DNA of 41,819 nucleotides from Gemmatimonadaceae bacterium. Its GTDB lineage: Bacteria > Latescibacterota > UBA2968 > UBA8231. Under the pieces are notes generated by a model. It saw only the letters and a list, made by a program, of their open reading frames with translations, searched no databases and had not been told where the DNA came from. Below, piece by piece: positions 8,757-20,063 of this stretch. The stretch lies in assembly GCA_002726335.1 (NCBI GenBank), contig PBSR01000117.1, positions 1 through 41,819 on the forward strand, read 5' to 3'. Each line of letters begins with the position of its first letter. Position 1 is the first letter of the stretch. Position numbers and translations under genes: made by a program.

Positions 8757-9740
8757 TCATGCCCACTTGGCGGGCATCTTAACCTCGGAGACCCCATCGA
8801 GAATCACACGCTCCTCGGGTGGCAGGCACCAGTCCAGCGCCGCAAAGGCCTCATCCACCTGCTCGGGGCTGTCGGCACCCAGTATCGGAGCCGTTACCTG
8901 CGGATGATCGAGAATCCAGGCGATGGCGACCTGGGTCGGCGTGCGGTCGTGGCGTGCGCCCGCATCGATCAGTGCCTGCACGATCCGATCTACACGCTCC
9001 GTCATGGCCGCGTCGAAGTCGTACTTGTGAGCGCTGAACCCGTGACCCTCCTCCTTGCTCCAGGGGTGGTTGCCGGCGGGCGGGGCCTGTCCACGGCGGA
9101 ACCGACCGGTGAGCAGGCCGATCGCCAGGGGGCTGTAGGCCATGATGCCGAGACCGTGTTCCTCGCACAACGGCATCAGGTCCGGCTCGAGCTCCCAGCG
9201 GTTGAGCAGGTTGTACTGGTCCTGAATGCAGACAAAGCGCGCCAGGTTCCGGCGGTCGCTCGTCCACAGGGCTTCGAGAACCTTCCAAGCGCGGAAGTTA
9301 CTGCAGCCGATATAGCGGACCTTGCCGGTCCGGACCAGATCGTCGAGGGCTCGCAGAGTCTCTTCCAGTGGCGTCCCCGCGTCAAAGCTGTGCAACAGGT
9401 AGAGGTCGATGTACTCCGTGTTGAGGCGGGTCAGACTGTCTTCGATGCCGCGCATCAGATTGAGACGGGTGAGGTTGTTGCTGTTGGCGTCCCCATACCG
9501 TGTGCCGTAGATCTTGGTGCAGAGCACGACCTGCTGGCGCTTGGCGGCGATGGCTTTTCCGAGCACGGTCTCGGCCCGACCCTCGCCATAGAAGGCGCTG
9601 TCGACGAAGTTGCACCCCAGGTCGATGGCCCGGTCGATGGTCCTGATACACTGCTGCTCGTCGTCCTGACCGCGGAAAGCGGTACCCAGGCAGATTTCGG
9701 AAACCTTGACGCCCGTGTTTCCGAGCTTCCGGTATTGCAT
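8757..9740 (-). CDS. Aldo/keto reductase
   Basis: 327 residues, normal length for the family, with the NAD(P)H-dependent TIM-barrel fold. The catalytic tetrad is visible as D47 and Y51 (FVDSAFYGEGRAE), K76 (LCTKIYG) and H117 (LLHSFD). IGCSNFRAW near 146-154 and PTQVAIAWIL near the C-terminus match the conserved cofactor-binding region. It reduces aldehydes or ketones, often of sugars, or runs in the oxidative direction. A gene for a GH99-like lipoprotein follows on the same strand, hinting at sugar metabolism. It is divergent from the acyl-CoA synthetase/reductase fusion, sharing the 80-base region 9741-9820. Confidence 0.93.
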   Translation of the reverse strand: MQYRKLGNTGVKVSEICLGTAFRGQDDEQQCIRTIDRAIDLGCNFVDSAFYGEGRAETVLGKAIAAKRQQVVLCTKIYGTRYGDANSNNLTRLNLMRGIEDSLTRLNTEYIDLYLLHSFDAGTPLEETLRALDDLVRTGKVRYIGCSNFRAWKVLEALWTSDRRNLARFVCIQDQYNLLNRWELEPDLMPLCEEHGLGIMAYSPLAIGLLTGRFRRGQAPPAGNHPWSKEEGHGFSAHKYDFDAAMTERVDRIVQALIDAGARHDRTPTQVAIAWILDHPQVTAPILGADSPEQVDEAFAALDWCLPPEERVILDGVSEVKMPAKWA

Positions 9741-9820
9741 GGTCGGTCTCTTTCGTAGCGCTTGGATGAAGATGCCATCGAAGATAGACTACACCGTATG
9801 AATCAGGGAATGAGAACCCT

Positions 9821-12709
9821 ATGACCGGTGACTACAAGGCTGTCTACGACTCCTGGTTGGCAGATCCTCAGGCCTTCTGGGCTCGCGCTGCTGACGACGT
9901 CCAGTGGTACGAGCCATGGACGAGCGTACTCAACGACTCTCGCCCCCCCTTCTACCGCTGGTTCGAAGGGGCGCAGCTGAATACCTGTTACAATGCCCTC
10001 GACTATCACGTCGAAAACGGCCGGGCCGAGCAACCGGCGCTGATCTATGACAGCCCCGTGACCGACACCGTCAGACAGTACAGCTATCGCCAGTTCCGGG
10101 ACGAGGTGGCACACCTGGCCGGGGCGCTGGTGCAGACGGGGGTGGCAAAGGGCGACCGGGTCATCATCTACATGCCCATGGTACCCGAAACCGTGATGGC
10201 CATGCTGGCCTGTGCCCGTATCGGAGCCGTCCATTCAGTGGTGTTTGGCGGGTTTGCCGCCGACGAGCTGGCCACGCGGATCGACGATGCCCGGCCAAAG
10301 CTGATCCTGTCCGCCTCCTGCGGCATCGAGGCGCAGCGCCTCATCGAATACAAACCGCTGCTGGACAAGGCCATCGATTCGGCCCGATGCAAACCGGAGA
10401 CGTGCCTCATCCTGCAACGGCCCCAGGTGACGGCAGACCTGGTCGACGGACGAGATTGCGACTGGCAGGAGGCAGTGAGCCAGGCACAGCCGGTGTCCTG
10501 TGTGCCTGTGGCCGCCACCGATCCGCTCTACATCCTCTATACCTCCGGCACCACAGGGATACCCAAGGGCGTGGTGCGCGACAACGGGGGCCATCTGGTG
10601 GCCCTCAAGTGGAGCATGAAACACATCTACGGCGTCGATCCTGGCGACGTGTACTGGGCGGCATCCGATGTGGGCTGGATCGTTGGCCACTCCTACATCG
10701 TCTATGCCCCGCTGTTCCACGGCTGCACGACAGTCCTGTACGAGGGCAAACCCGTGGGTACACCTGATCCGGGGGCCTTCTGGCGCGTCATCTCCCAGCA
10801 CAAAGTGAACGTCCTTTTTACCGCCCCCACGGCGTTCCGGGCGATCAAGCGGGATGACCCCGAGGGCGACCACATCAAACACTACGATCTCAACTCCCTC
10901 CGGGCTCTCTTCCTTGCTGGCGAACGCTGTGACCCCGACACCTTGGGCTGGGCCCAGCAGAAGCTGGGTGTGCCAGTGATCGACCACTGGTGGCAGACGG
11001 AGTCCGGCTGGCCCATCGCTGCCAATCCCATCGGCATCGAGCAGTTGCCCATCAAGCCCGGTTCGGCTGCGGTGGCTGTGCCCGGACATGATGTGCGCGT
11101 GTTGAAGGATGACGGGGCGGAAGCCGCCGAAAACGAAGTGGGTACGGTCGTTGTTAAACTGCCCCTGCCCCCGGGCTGGCTGCCGACGCTGTGGAACAAG
11201 GACGATCATTTCGTGCAGTCCTACCTGAGCGCCTTCGCTGGCTACTACCTGACGGCCGATGCCGGCTTCAAGGATGAAGACGGCTACCTGTCGATCATGG
11301 GGCGGACGGACGACATCATCAACGTCGCCGGCCATCGCCTGTCCACCGGCGGCATGGAGGAGGTGCTGGCAGCCCACACCGACGTCGCCGAGTGTGCCGT
11401 CATCGGCGTCCGGGACGAGCTGAAGGGAGAGGTCCCGGTGGGCCTGGTGGTGCTCAAGGCGGGCGTGACACGAGATCGAGTCGAGATCATCGGCGAGCTG
11501 GTACGTATGATGCGCGAGGGCATTGGCCCGGTGGCTGCTTTCAGGAAGGTGGCTGTTGTGACACAGCTGCCCAAGACCCGCTCGGGAAAAATCCTGCGCG
11601 GTACCATCAAGAGCATCGCTGACCAGACACCGTATCGAATGCCGGCAACGATCGATGACCCCAATGTGCTGCAACAGATGGCGGAGGCCATGGCATCACT
11701 CGGCTACGGCCCCAGTGAGACATTCCGAGCACTGGTGGTCACCGAAAAAGAGCCGAAGACCTTCGCACGGAGTATCGAGACACGACCGACTGCCGACCTG
11801 CCCGCCGGCGACGTTCTCATCCGGGTAAACTACTCCTCGCTCAACTACAAAGATGCCCTTTCGGCCAGTGGCAGCCCGGGCGTGACACGCAGTTATCCGC
11901 ATACGCCGGGTATCGATGCGGCCGGCGTGGTGGTGCGCAGCACCTGCAACGCCTTCGGGGTGGGTGATGAGGTCGTGACCATCGGCAATGACCTGGGTAT
12001 GAACACGTCCGGCGGCTTTGGGGAGTACGTGCGGGTACCGGCCAGCTGGGTTGTGCCGCTGCCTGAGGCACTCACGGCACGCGAGGCGATGGTCTGCGGC
12101 ACGGCGGGCTTCACCGCTGCCATGTGTGTCGACAGGATCGTCGCCCACGGCCTCAGACCTGACGATGGTGACATCCTGGTTACGGGCGCCACCGGTGGCG
12201 TCGGCAGCTTCGCCGTGGCCTTCCTGGTGCAGCTCGGCTACACCGTCGTGGCCGCCACGGGTAAGACCGAGCCGGCAGGAGACTACCTGCGCGGGCTGGG
12301 TGCGACCAGACTGGTGTCGAGAGAAGAAGCGACGGACGACAGCGGACGGCCACTGCTGAAGAGTCTCTGGGCCGGCGTGGTCGACTGTGTGGGTGATGTT
12401 ATGCTGGCCAGCGCTCTCAAGGCCACCCGTCGGGATGCCATCGTCGTCATCTGCGGTCTGGCGGCGTCGGCCACTCTGAACACGACCGTCCTGCCCTTCA
12501 TTCTGCGCGGTGTGACGATGGCCGGTGTCGACTCGGCCGAGATCCCTCCCGCCGAGCGGCAACGTATCTGGACGCTGATAGCGGACGAGTGGAAGCTGGA
12601 TCCGTCGCCCATGCTCGCCCGCGAGGTCACGCTGGAGGAACTGGAACCGGAGATCGACCGCATACTGCAGGGAGGACAGACCGGCCGGGTGGTGGTGAAT
12701 CTGACGTAG
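9821..12709 (+). CDS. Fusion protein: PrpE-type acyl-CoA synthetase + AcuI/YhdH-type acryloyl-CoA reductase
   Basis: 962 residues in one uninterrupted frame. Residues 1-~606 form a complete acetyl/propionyl-CoA synthetase: an ACS N-terminal domain (YDSWLADPQAFW), the AMP-binding loop YTSGTTGIPKGVVRDNGGH, HWWQTESGWPI, GRTDDIINVAGHRLSTGG, and catalytic K590 in TRSGKILRG. The RDNGGH and YEGKPVGTPD blocks point to the PrpE/ACSS3 branch. A linker (~607-633) leads to a complete medium-chain reductase (~635-962) with SLNYKDAL, HTPGIDAAG and the NADPH loop GATGGVG at 789-795, as in the YhdH/AcuI family. The predicted combined reaction is acrylate to acryloyl-CoA to propionyl-CoA. No hydratase domain lies between them, unlike trifunctional propionyl-CoA synthase. 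The domain assignments are strong; the coupled reaction is inferred. Confidence 0.93.
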   Translation: MTGDYKAVYDSWLADPQAFWARAADDVQWYEPWTSVLNDSRPPFYRWFEGAQLNTCYNALDYHVENGRAEQPALIYDSPVTDTVRQYSYRQFRDEVAHLAGALVQTGVAKGDRVIIYMPMVPETVMAMLACARIGAVHSVVFGGFAADELATRIDDARPKLILSASCGIEAQRLIEYKPLLDKAIDSARCKPETCLILQRPQVTADLVDGRDCDWQEAVSQAQPVSCVPVAATDPLYILYTSGTTGIPKGVVRDNGGHLVALKWSMKHIYGVDPGDVYWAASDVGWIVGHSYIVYAPLFHGCTTVLYEGKPVGTPDPGAFWRVISQHKVNVLFTAPTAFRAIKRDDPEGDHIKHYDLNSLRALFLAGERCDPDTLGWAQQKLGVPVIDHWWQTESGWPIAANPIGIEQLPIKPGSAAVAVPGHDVRVLKDDGAEAAENEVGTVVVKLPLPPGWLPTLWNKDDHFVQSYLSAFAGYYLTADAGFKDEDGYLSIMGRTDDIINVAGHRLSTGGMEEVLAAHTDVAECAVIGVRDELKGEVPVGLVVLKAGVTRDRVEIIGELVRMMREGIGPVAAFRKVAVVTQLPKTRSGKILRGTIKSIADQTPYRMPATIDDPNVLQQMAEAMASLGYGPSETFRALVVTEKEPKTFARSIETRPTADLPAGDVLIRVNYSSLNYKDALSASGSPGVTRSYPHTPGIDAAGVVVRSTCNAFGVGDEVVTIGNDLGMNTSGGFGEYVRVPASWVVPLPEALTAREAMVCGTAGFTAAMCVDRIVAHGLRPDDGDILVTGATGGVGSFAVAFLVQLGYTVVAATGKTEPAGDYLRGLGATRLVSREEATDDSGRPLLKSLWAGVVDCVGDVMLASALKATRRDAIVVICGLAASATLNTTVLPFILRGVTMAGVDSAEIPPAERQRIWTLIADEWKLDPSPMLAREVTLEELEPEIDRILQGGQTGRVVVNLT

Positions 12710-12740
12710 CGATCAAACCTGGATCGTGAGGACAACGAAA

Positions 12741-12771
12741 TGGCCCCCGGACCCATGCGATCCGGGGGCCA
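12741..12771. terminator. Strong hairpin between convergent genes
   Basis: A perfect 11-base-pair stem, TGGCCCCCGGA (12741-12751) with TCCGGGGGCCA (12761-12771), closes a nine-base loop. It sits 31 bases after the stop of the synthetase/reductase fusion and 32 bases beyond the stop of the convergent coxM gene, so it may end transcription from both sides. There is no clear T-tract on either side, so its strength as an intrinsic terminator is uncertain. Confidence 0.7.
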
Positions 12772-12803
12772 CTGTCATCTACTGTATCGCTGGAGTCTGG
12801 CGT

Positions 12804-13664
12804 CTAGGCGTTGGCCGCGGCCGCGAGCACCGCGCGGCCGGCGTACACCCGGGCCAGCTGTCGGCGATAGTCCTGTCCGGCAAAGGAGTCTTCGAGCAAC
12901 TCCTTGCCTTCGGCAGCATCCGCCACTGCGGCACGCACCGAGTCCTCGTCCAGTGACGCACCGGACAGCGCCTCTTCCACCCCGGTATCGCGGAAGGCGG
13001 CGCCGGCGATCCCGTTGAAGGCGACACGGGCGCTGACGCATTTGCCCCCGCTCACGGCGATCGCCGCGGCGCACCCGCAGACGGCGAAGCGCGACGCCGG
13101 ATGGGGAAACTTGAGGTACGCCGTGCCCGTGCCGGCAGCGACGGCGGGTACGCGCAGTGCGGTGATGATCTCGCCCGCTTCCAGCGCCGTGTCGTAGAGA
13201 TCGCGGAAGAAGTCGCTCGCCGCGATCGACCGCGTACCATTGGCGCCCTGCACGTCGATACTGCCGTCGGAAGCCAGCACCGCCGCCGGGTAGTCGGCGG
13301 CCGGATCGGCGTGGGCGATACTGCCCCCCACGGTGCCGGCATTACGTACCTGCACATCACCGATGACGGTGGCCGCCTGGGCCAGCAACGGGGCCTGGCG
13401 GGCGACGAGGTCCGACGACTCGACATCGTGATGGGTGGAGCCGGCGCCGATGACGACATCGCCGCCATCCTCACCGATCTGGCGCAGCTCGTCGATGCGG
13501 CCGATATCGACCAGGTGGCCGGGTGTCGACAGGCGCAGCTTCATGGCTGGCAACAGGCTGTGTCCGCCGGCGAGCAGACTGGCGTCGTCGCCGAGGTCCT
13601 GCAGCTGCTTGAGTGCCTCACTGACGGAGCCGGGCCGATGATAATCGAAATTCGAAGGAATCAT
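12804..13664 (-). CDS. coxM: Molybdenum hydroxylase FAD-binding (medium) subunit, CoxM-like
   Basis: 286 residues, the usual size of the FAD subunit of CO dehydrogenase-type molybdenum hydroxylases. The two flavin-binding motifs are AGGHSLLPAMKLRL (from 32) and TVGGSIAHADPAADYP (111-126). The subunit passes electrons from the [2Fe-2S] subunit to the quinone pool or another acceptor. It is the last gene of the coxG-S-L-M operon, starting 15 bases after coxL ends, with GAGGAGGGAG upstream of its ATG. The C-terminus is Ala-rich (AVLAAAANA), which is not unusual. The symbol reflects subunit type, not proof of CO oxidation. Confidence 0.93.
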   Translation of the reverse strand: MIPSNFDYHRPGSVSEALKQLQDLGDDASLLAGGHSLLPAMKLRLSTPGHLVDIGRIDELRQIGEDGGDVVIGAGSTHHDVESSDLVARQAPLLAQAATVIGDVQVRNAGTVGGSIAHADPAADYPAAVLASDGSIDVQGANGTRSIAASDFFRDLYDTALEAGEIITALRVPAVAAGTGTAYLKFPHPASRFAVCGCAAAIAVSGGKCVSARVAFNGIAGAAFRDTGVEEALSGASLDEDSVRAAVADAAEGKELLEDSFAGQDYRRQLARVYAGRAVLAAAANA

Positions 13665-13679
13665 CTCTTCTCCCTCCTC

Positions 13680-16058
<2,379 letters not shown>

Positions 16059-16071
16059 AATCTCGTCCTCC

Positions 16072-16536
16072 TCACCTGTTGTCTGCGGCGTGACGGATGG
16101 ACTTGACGATATTGTCGTAGCCGGTGCAACGGCAGTAGTTGCCCTCCAGTCCGTGACGGATCTCGTCGTCGGTGGGATCCGCATTGCGCTCCAGGATCTG
16201 CCAGGCGGTCATGATCATGCCCGGGGTGCAGAAACCGCACTGCAGCCCGTGCATCTCCTTGAATCCGGCCTGGATGGGATCCAGTTCCCCGTCCGTGGCC
16301 AGGCCTTCGACGGTCGTGATCTCGGCGCCGTCGGCCTGCACTGCGAGCATCGTACAGGATTTCATCGCGTTGCCGTTGATGACCACCGTGCACGACCCGC
16401 AGCTGCTCGTGTCGCAGCCCACGTGGGTACCGGTAAGGCGCAGGACGTCGCGCAGGTAGTGGACGAGCAGGAGTCGAGGTTCCACCTCATCCTCGTGCTT
16501 CGTCCCGTTCACCGTAAGACTGATCGGAACCGCCAT
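16072..16536 (-). CDS. coxS: Molybdenum hydroxylase [2Fe-2S] small subunit, CoxS-like
   Basis: 154 residues. All eight cluster cysteines are present: C41, C46, C49 and C61 form the plant ferredoxin-type N-terminal cluster ([10 protein letters not shown]), and C100, C103, C135 and C137 (CGFC and CRC) form the helical-domain cluster next to the Mo cofactor. The subunit relays electrons from CoxL to the FAD subunit. A GAGGGAGG Shine-Dalgarno precedes the ATG. It follows coxG by 27 bases and precedes coxL by 13 bases in one operon. Confidence 0.95.
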   Translation of the reverse strand: MAVPISLTVNGTKHEDEVEPRLLLVHYLRDVLRLTGTHVGCDTSSCGSCTVVINGNAMKSCTMLAVQADGAEITTVEGLATDGELDPIQAGFKEMHGLQCGFCTPGMIMTAWQILERNADPTDDEIRHGLEGNYCRCTGYDNIVKSIRHAADNR

Positions 16537-16563
16537 GATCGCAGACCTCCCTCAGTAGGATGA

Positions 16564-16995
16564 CTACACTTCTTTTTCGAGCGCTTCAAAGAACTGTCTG
16601 GTAAACAGCCGGGCAACACCGGTCATGACGCGGCCGCCCATGCGGGCTAGAACGCCGTGAAGTCGAGCGTCGCCGGCGAAAGCGAGCACCGCGCCGCCGT
16701 CCTCACCGCGGATGTCAAAGGTCCCCTCGGCTTTGGCCGAGCCGATGCGACCATCCACGTCAATCTCCAGCCGGAACGACTGCGGCGGCTTCTGATCCTT
16801 TACCCCCAGGCTGCCGGAAAAGCCTCCGTTCACGGGGCCGATCTTTAGATGAAACCCGGCCCTGTACAGGTTCTCGCCGAGTGGCTCGAGCGACGTCAGT
16901 CCTGGGGTGGTTCGCGCCAAAACGTCGGGGTCATTGAGCAGTTCCCAGATCCTTTCCGGCGACGCCGGGAACGTGTGACTACCCTCGAGGTGCAT
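16564..16995 (-). CDS. coxG: CoxG-like SRPBCC-family protein
   Basis: 143 residues from the ATG at 16995 (MHLEGSHTFPASPERIWELL); the longer open frame upstream runs through the divergent promoter and is not used. CoxG proteins have the START/Bet v1-like SRPBCC fold: NDPDVLARTTPG and GFSGSLGVKDQKPP are characteristic blocks, and the C-terminus (RLFTRQFFEALEKEV) is amphipathic. In cox clusters CoxG is reported to help recruit the enzyme to the cytoplasmic membrane. It is the first gene of the coxG-S-L-M operon, divergent from the xdhC-like gene; the AT-rich run at 17042-17051 in between is the probable promoter area. Confidence 0.88.
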   Translation of the reverse strand: MHLEGSHTFPASPERIWELLNDPDVLARTTPGLTSLEPLGENLYRAGFHLKIGPVNGGFSGSLGVKDQKPPQSFRLEIDVDGRIGSAKAEGTFDIRGEDGGAVLAFAGDARLHGVLARMGGRVMTGVARLFTRQFFEALEKEV

Positions 16996-17086
16996 GGTCC
17001 AACCCGCCTCTGTTCGTGGACCGTCGGCCCGTTCGGCTGAACTATATATATTGGCTGCCGACCACGTCAATCGAAGCAAAGGTGAC
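16996..17086. promoter_or_regulatory. Divergent promoter region of the cox operon and xdhC-like gene
   Basis: The 91 bases between coxG and the xdhC-like gene contain the only strongly AT-rich run nearby, ctatatatatt at about 17042-17052, able to serve as a -10 element in either direction. AAAGGTGA just before 17087 is the Shine-Dalgarno of the xdhC-like gene. No clear operator palindrome was seen beyond the alternating TA run. Confidence 0.4.
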
Positions 17087-18130
17087 ATGAGAGACATCTG
17101 GGAAGACATCATCGCCTGGGAGGAGTCAGGTCGACAGTTCGCGCTGGCACGGGTGATCGAGACCTGGGGGTCCTCGCCACGGCGGGTCGGCGCGGCCATG
17201 ATCGTGGGACCCGAAATGGTGGTGGCAGGGTCGGTGAGTGGTGGCTGTATCGAAGGCGCGGTCATCACCGAAGCGCAGGCCGTGCTCGCCGGTGGTACGC
17301 CAAGGAAGCTGCACTACGGTGTCAGCGACGAGACAGCGTGGTCCGTGGGACTGACCTGCGGTGGTGAGGTGTCAGTGTTCGTGGAGAGACACCCGGGCCA
17401 GGCCGGCGACGGCAGCGCCCAGGTCTGGGAGGCGCTGCGCGCCCGAATCGAGGCGAACCGCCCCGCCGTGCTTCTGACACGTCTCGCGCCTGGGCCCCGG
17501 CAGCACGTCCTGATCGACCCACAGGCTGACGAAGTCATGGCCGGGGACTGGGGGCCGGCCGCGGCAGAGGCGCAGACCGTTGCGGCCACCGCCTTCTCGA
17601 CGGGCGAGAGCGAGGTCGCTACCGTGGCCGACGAGCCCGTATTCGTGCACGTGTTCCCCTGTCTGGACCGACTGCTCGTCGTCGGGGCGAGCCACATCGC
17701 CATCCCCCTGGTGCGGTTGGCGAAGATCCTCGGCCTGGAGACGGTGGTCATCGATCCGCGGGAGGTGTTCGCCCGCTCCGAGCGCTTCCCCGTGCCTCCG
17801 GACCGGCTGGTGAACACCTGGCCGGCGAAGTTCTTCGAGACCTGGCGCGTCGACGAGGGGACCCATGCCGTCCTGCTCACCCATGATCCGAAGATCGACG
17901 ACGAAGCCCTCCATCATCTGCTGCGCTCGCCAGCGGCCTACATCGGCGCCCTGGGAAGCCGACGTTCGCAGGCATCGCGAGTCGAACGCCTGGGCGAGGC
18001 TGGCTTCACCGACGAAGAAATCGCCCGCATCCATGGCCCCGTGGGCCTCGACATCAGCGCCGAATCTCCAGAAGAGATCGCCCTGAGCATCCTCGCCGAG
18101 GTGGTGGCCGTCCGCCGCGGCGCTGGATGA
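17087..18130 (+). CDS. XdhC/CoxF-family molybdenum hydroxylase maturation protein
   Basis: 347 residues from the ATG at 17087, supported by AAGGTGA six bases upstream and by the family N-terminus (DIWEDIIAWEESGRQFALARVIETWGSSPRR). The N-terminal XdhC domain shows GSVSGGCIEGAVI near 65-77, and the C-terminal Rossmann-like domain shows LLVVGASHIAIPLVRLAKILG and IGALGSRRSQ. Family members bind and sulfurate the Mo cofactor and insert it into the apo-hydroxylase. It is divergent from coxG-S-L-M and overlaps the MocA-like gene by ATGA (18127-18130), so the pair supplies a mature MCD cofactor to the CoxL-like enzyme. Confidence 0.92.
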   Translation: MRDIWEDIIAWEESGRQFALARVIETWGSSPRRVGAAMIVGPEMVVAGSVSGGCIEGAVITEAQAVLAGGTPRKLHYGVSDETAWSVGLTCGGEVSVFVERHPGQAGDGSAQVWEALRARIEANRPAVLLTRLAPGPRQHVLIDPQADEVMAGDWGPAAAEAQTVAATAFSTGESEVATVADEPVFVHVFPCLDRLLVVGASHIAIPLVRLAKILGLETVVIDPREVFARSERFPVPPDRLVNTWPAKFFETWRVDEGTHAVLLTHDPKIDDEALHHLLRSPAAYIGALGSRRSQASRVERLGEAGFTDEEIARIHGPVGLDISAESPEEIALSILAEVVAVRRGAG

Positions 18131-18723
18131 TCACAGCTGTACTGTTGGCAGCGGGCCGCTCCTCGCGCCTGGGGGCGGCAGAGGACAGCAAGATGCTGCT
18201 GCCCTGGGGCGATGCTGACGAGCCGATGGTGGTCGGCACGGTTCGCAGGCTGCTCGCCACGGCAATCGACAAGGTCGTCGTCGTGATCGGTCACCGGGCG
18301 GACGAGGTGAGGTGCGCCCTTGCACCGACGGGAGTGCAGGTCGTTCTCAATCCCGACTTCGCCCACGGGCTGTCCACGTCCATCGCCACCGGTGTACGCG
18401 CCGCCCCCGAAGGAACCAACGGGATCCTCTTCGCCCTCGCCGACATGCCCAGCGTCACCACCGACACCATCAACAGGATGTGCAGCACCTTCGCCGCCCA
18501 TCCGAGCGCCATCGTGGCGCCGGTTTCTCGCGGACGTCGCGGCAACCCCGTGCTGTTCAGTCACGGATTCCGCCAGCAGCTTCTGGCCCTGGAAGGTGAT
18601 CGCGGTGCCGGTGGCCTGCTCGCCCGGTACGCTGCGTCTGTCGTGGAAGTCGAGGTCGACGACGACGGCATCTTCACCGACGTGGACACGCTGCAGGACT
18701 ACCACAAGCTGCGGCAGTCTTAG
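18127..18723 (+). CDS. mocA: MocA-like molybdenum cofactor cytidylyltransferase
   Basis: 198 residues of the NTP_transf_3 (MobA-like) fold. The nucleotide-binding loop is VLLAAGRSSRLG at 5-16, followed by KMLLPWG near 22-28; LADMPSVT near 108 holds the metal-binding Asp. MocA attaches CMP to molybdopterin, giving the MCD form used by xanthine dehydrogenase/CO dehydrogenase-type enzymes, which fits the adjacent cox-type genes. Its start overlaps the stop of the xdhC-like gene, and its stop overlaps that of the convergent VWA gene by four bases (18720-18723). MobA (GMP transfer) is an alternative by fold, but the context favours MocA. Confidence 0.88.
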   Translation: MITAVLLAAGRSSRLGAAEDSKMLLPWGDADEPMVVGTVRRLLATAIDKVVVVIGHRADEVRCALAPTGVQVVLNPDFAHGLSTSIATGVRAAPEGTNGILFALADMPSVTTDTINRMCSTFAAHPSAIVAPVSRGRRGNPVLFSHGFRQQLLALEGDRGAGGLLARYAASVVEVEVDDDGIFTDVDTLQDYHKLRQS

Positions 18724-20063
18724 CGTCTTCTGGCGGTCTGCTTCTCTGCCAGGGCCTGCAGGTTTCTGGCGGAGCTCGGGACGTCCGGGTCGATCCGGGC
18801 CCCGGACTCGGATCGAGATTCCGACGGAAACTCGGACGCCGGCTCGGAATCTAAACTCGGCTCGGCCAGGCGTGCGTACGGCCGGCGCATCACCCCCCCG
18901 CGCTGCAGCCGGCCCAGGCTGGTGGCCAGATCTCGCAGGGCCGCCGCGTTGTGGGCCGGCGCCAGCAGATCGATGTGCGGCAGGGCGGCTCGCATGCCCT
19001 CGGTTTCGGGGCGAAACCCCGGGTTGCCCATCAGGGGGTTGAGCCACAACACGGCAAAGGCACGTCGGCGGATTCGGGCCATGGCACTCGACAGTGTTTC
19101 CGTATCACCCGTGTCCCAGCCGTCGCTGAGGATGATCACCGCCGTGCGGCCGTCTACGAGGGCCTCCGAGTGGTTCTCGGCAAAGTCGGCCAGACTGGCG
19201 CCGATCCGTGTACCTCCCGACCACTCGGGCATGTGGCGTGACAATCGGTCGAGGACGCGACTCCATTCGCCTTCACGCAGAGCGGCCGTGAGCCGTCGGA
19301 TGCTGGTGCTGAATCCGAACACCTCGAGCCGCCGATAGGCCGAAGCAAAGGCGTAGAGAAACTGCAGCAGAAAGCGGCTGTACAGATCCATCGAGCGGCT
19401 GACGTCACACAACACGACGAGCTTCAGCTTCTGTTGCCGACGGGAGCGGAAGGCAAGATCCATCAGCTCGCCGCCTCGGCGCAGATTCCGGCGCAGTGTG
19501 CGGCGCAGATCGATGGGTCCGCGTCGCCCCGATCGTCGGCGCCGGCTGAGTCGACGCGCCAGGGCCCGGGCGAGCTCCTCGACGACGCGTTGCATGTCCT
19601 CCATCTCGGCGGGCTGCAGACCGGCAAAATCGCGGCGGGTCATCGCCTCCATGGGACTGTACCCGGCGGTCTCCTCTTCCTCCTCGGCGTCGGCGCCATC
19701 CCCGGTGTCCAGCCACTGACGGAGCGTCAGCTGAACCGGCAAAGCCTCCTGTCTGGCCGCGGGCCCCGTGTCGTCATCCGGCCTCGGGCGGTTCAGTTCA
19801 CCAGCGCGGTCCCACACGCGCCAGTAGGCGTGGAAGCCATCGTCGAATATCTGTTGCTCCCTGACGCTCTTGGCCAGACAGACACGCAGGGCGGAGCGGA
19901 ACTGGACTTCGTCGCCCACATCAACTTGGCTGAGGGCGGCCAGCGCTTCGGCCGCCTCGTCTGGGCCGATGCCGAGGCCACTGTTTCGCAGGTGACGGCA
20001 GAAGCCGACCACATTGGCGCTCAGGGTTCCATGCAGCGCCAGGTCTTCGGGGAGTGAACTCAC
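18720..20063 (-). CDS. coxE: VWA-domain protein, CoxE-like
   Basis: 447 residues. The C-terminal half is a von Willebrand A domain with an intact MIDAS: DVSRS at 220-224, the Thr in SGGTRIG, and LSDGWDTGD. The N-terminal half is an acidic and Arg-rich region typical of CoxE (SRRRRSGRRG near 173-182). CoxE works with the MoxR ATPase CoxD in assembling the metal centre of Mo hydroxylases. Its start overlaps the stop of the coxD-like gene by four bases (20060-20063). The tail after ~410 is low-complexity Ser/Glu (SEPASEFPSESRSESG) and may be a linker without fixed structure. Confidence 0.9.
   Translation of the reverse strand: MSSLPEDLALHGTLSANVVGFCRHLRNSGLGIGPDEAAEALAALSQVDVGDEVQFRSALRVCLAKSVREQQIFDDGFHAYWRVWDRAGELNRPRPDDDTGPAARQEALPVQLTLRQWLDTGDGADAEEEEETAGYSPMEAMTRRDFAGLQPAEMEDMQRVVEELARALARRLSRRRRSGRRGPIDLRRTLRRNLRRGGELMDLAFRSRRQQKLKLVVLCDVSRSMDLYSRFLLQFLYAFASAYRRLEVFGFSTSIRRLTAALREGEWSRVLDRLSRHMPEWSGGTRIGASLADFAENHSEALVDGRTAVIILSDGWDTGDTETLSSAMARIRRRAFAVLWLNPLMGNPGFRPETEGMRAALPHIDLLAPAHNAAALRDLATSLGRLQRGGVMRRPYARLAEPSLDSEPASEFPSESRSESGARIDPDVPSSARNLQALAEKQTARRR

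Noticed and set aside
10235..11674. A 479-codon open frame on the minus strand
   Set aside because: It lies wholly inside the synthetase half of the fusion gene, with His/Gln-rich composition typical of an antisense shadow.
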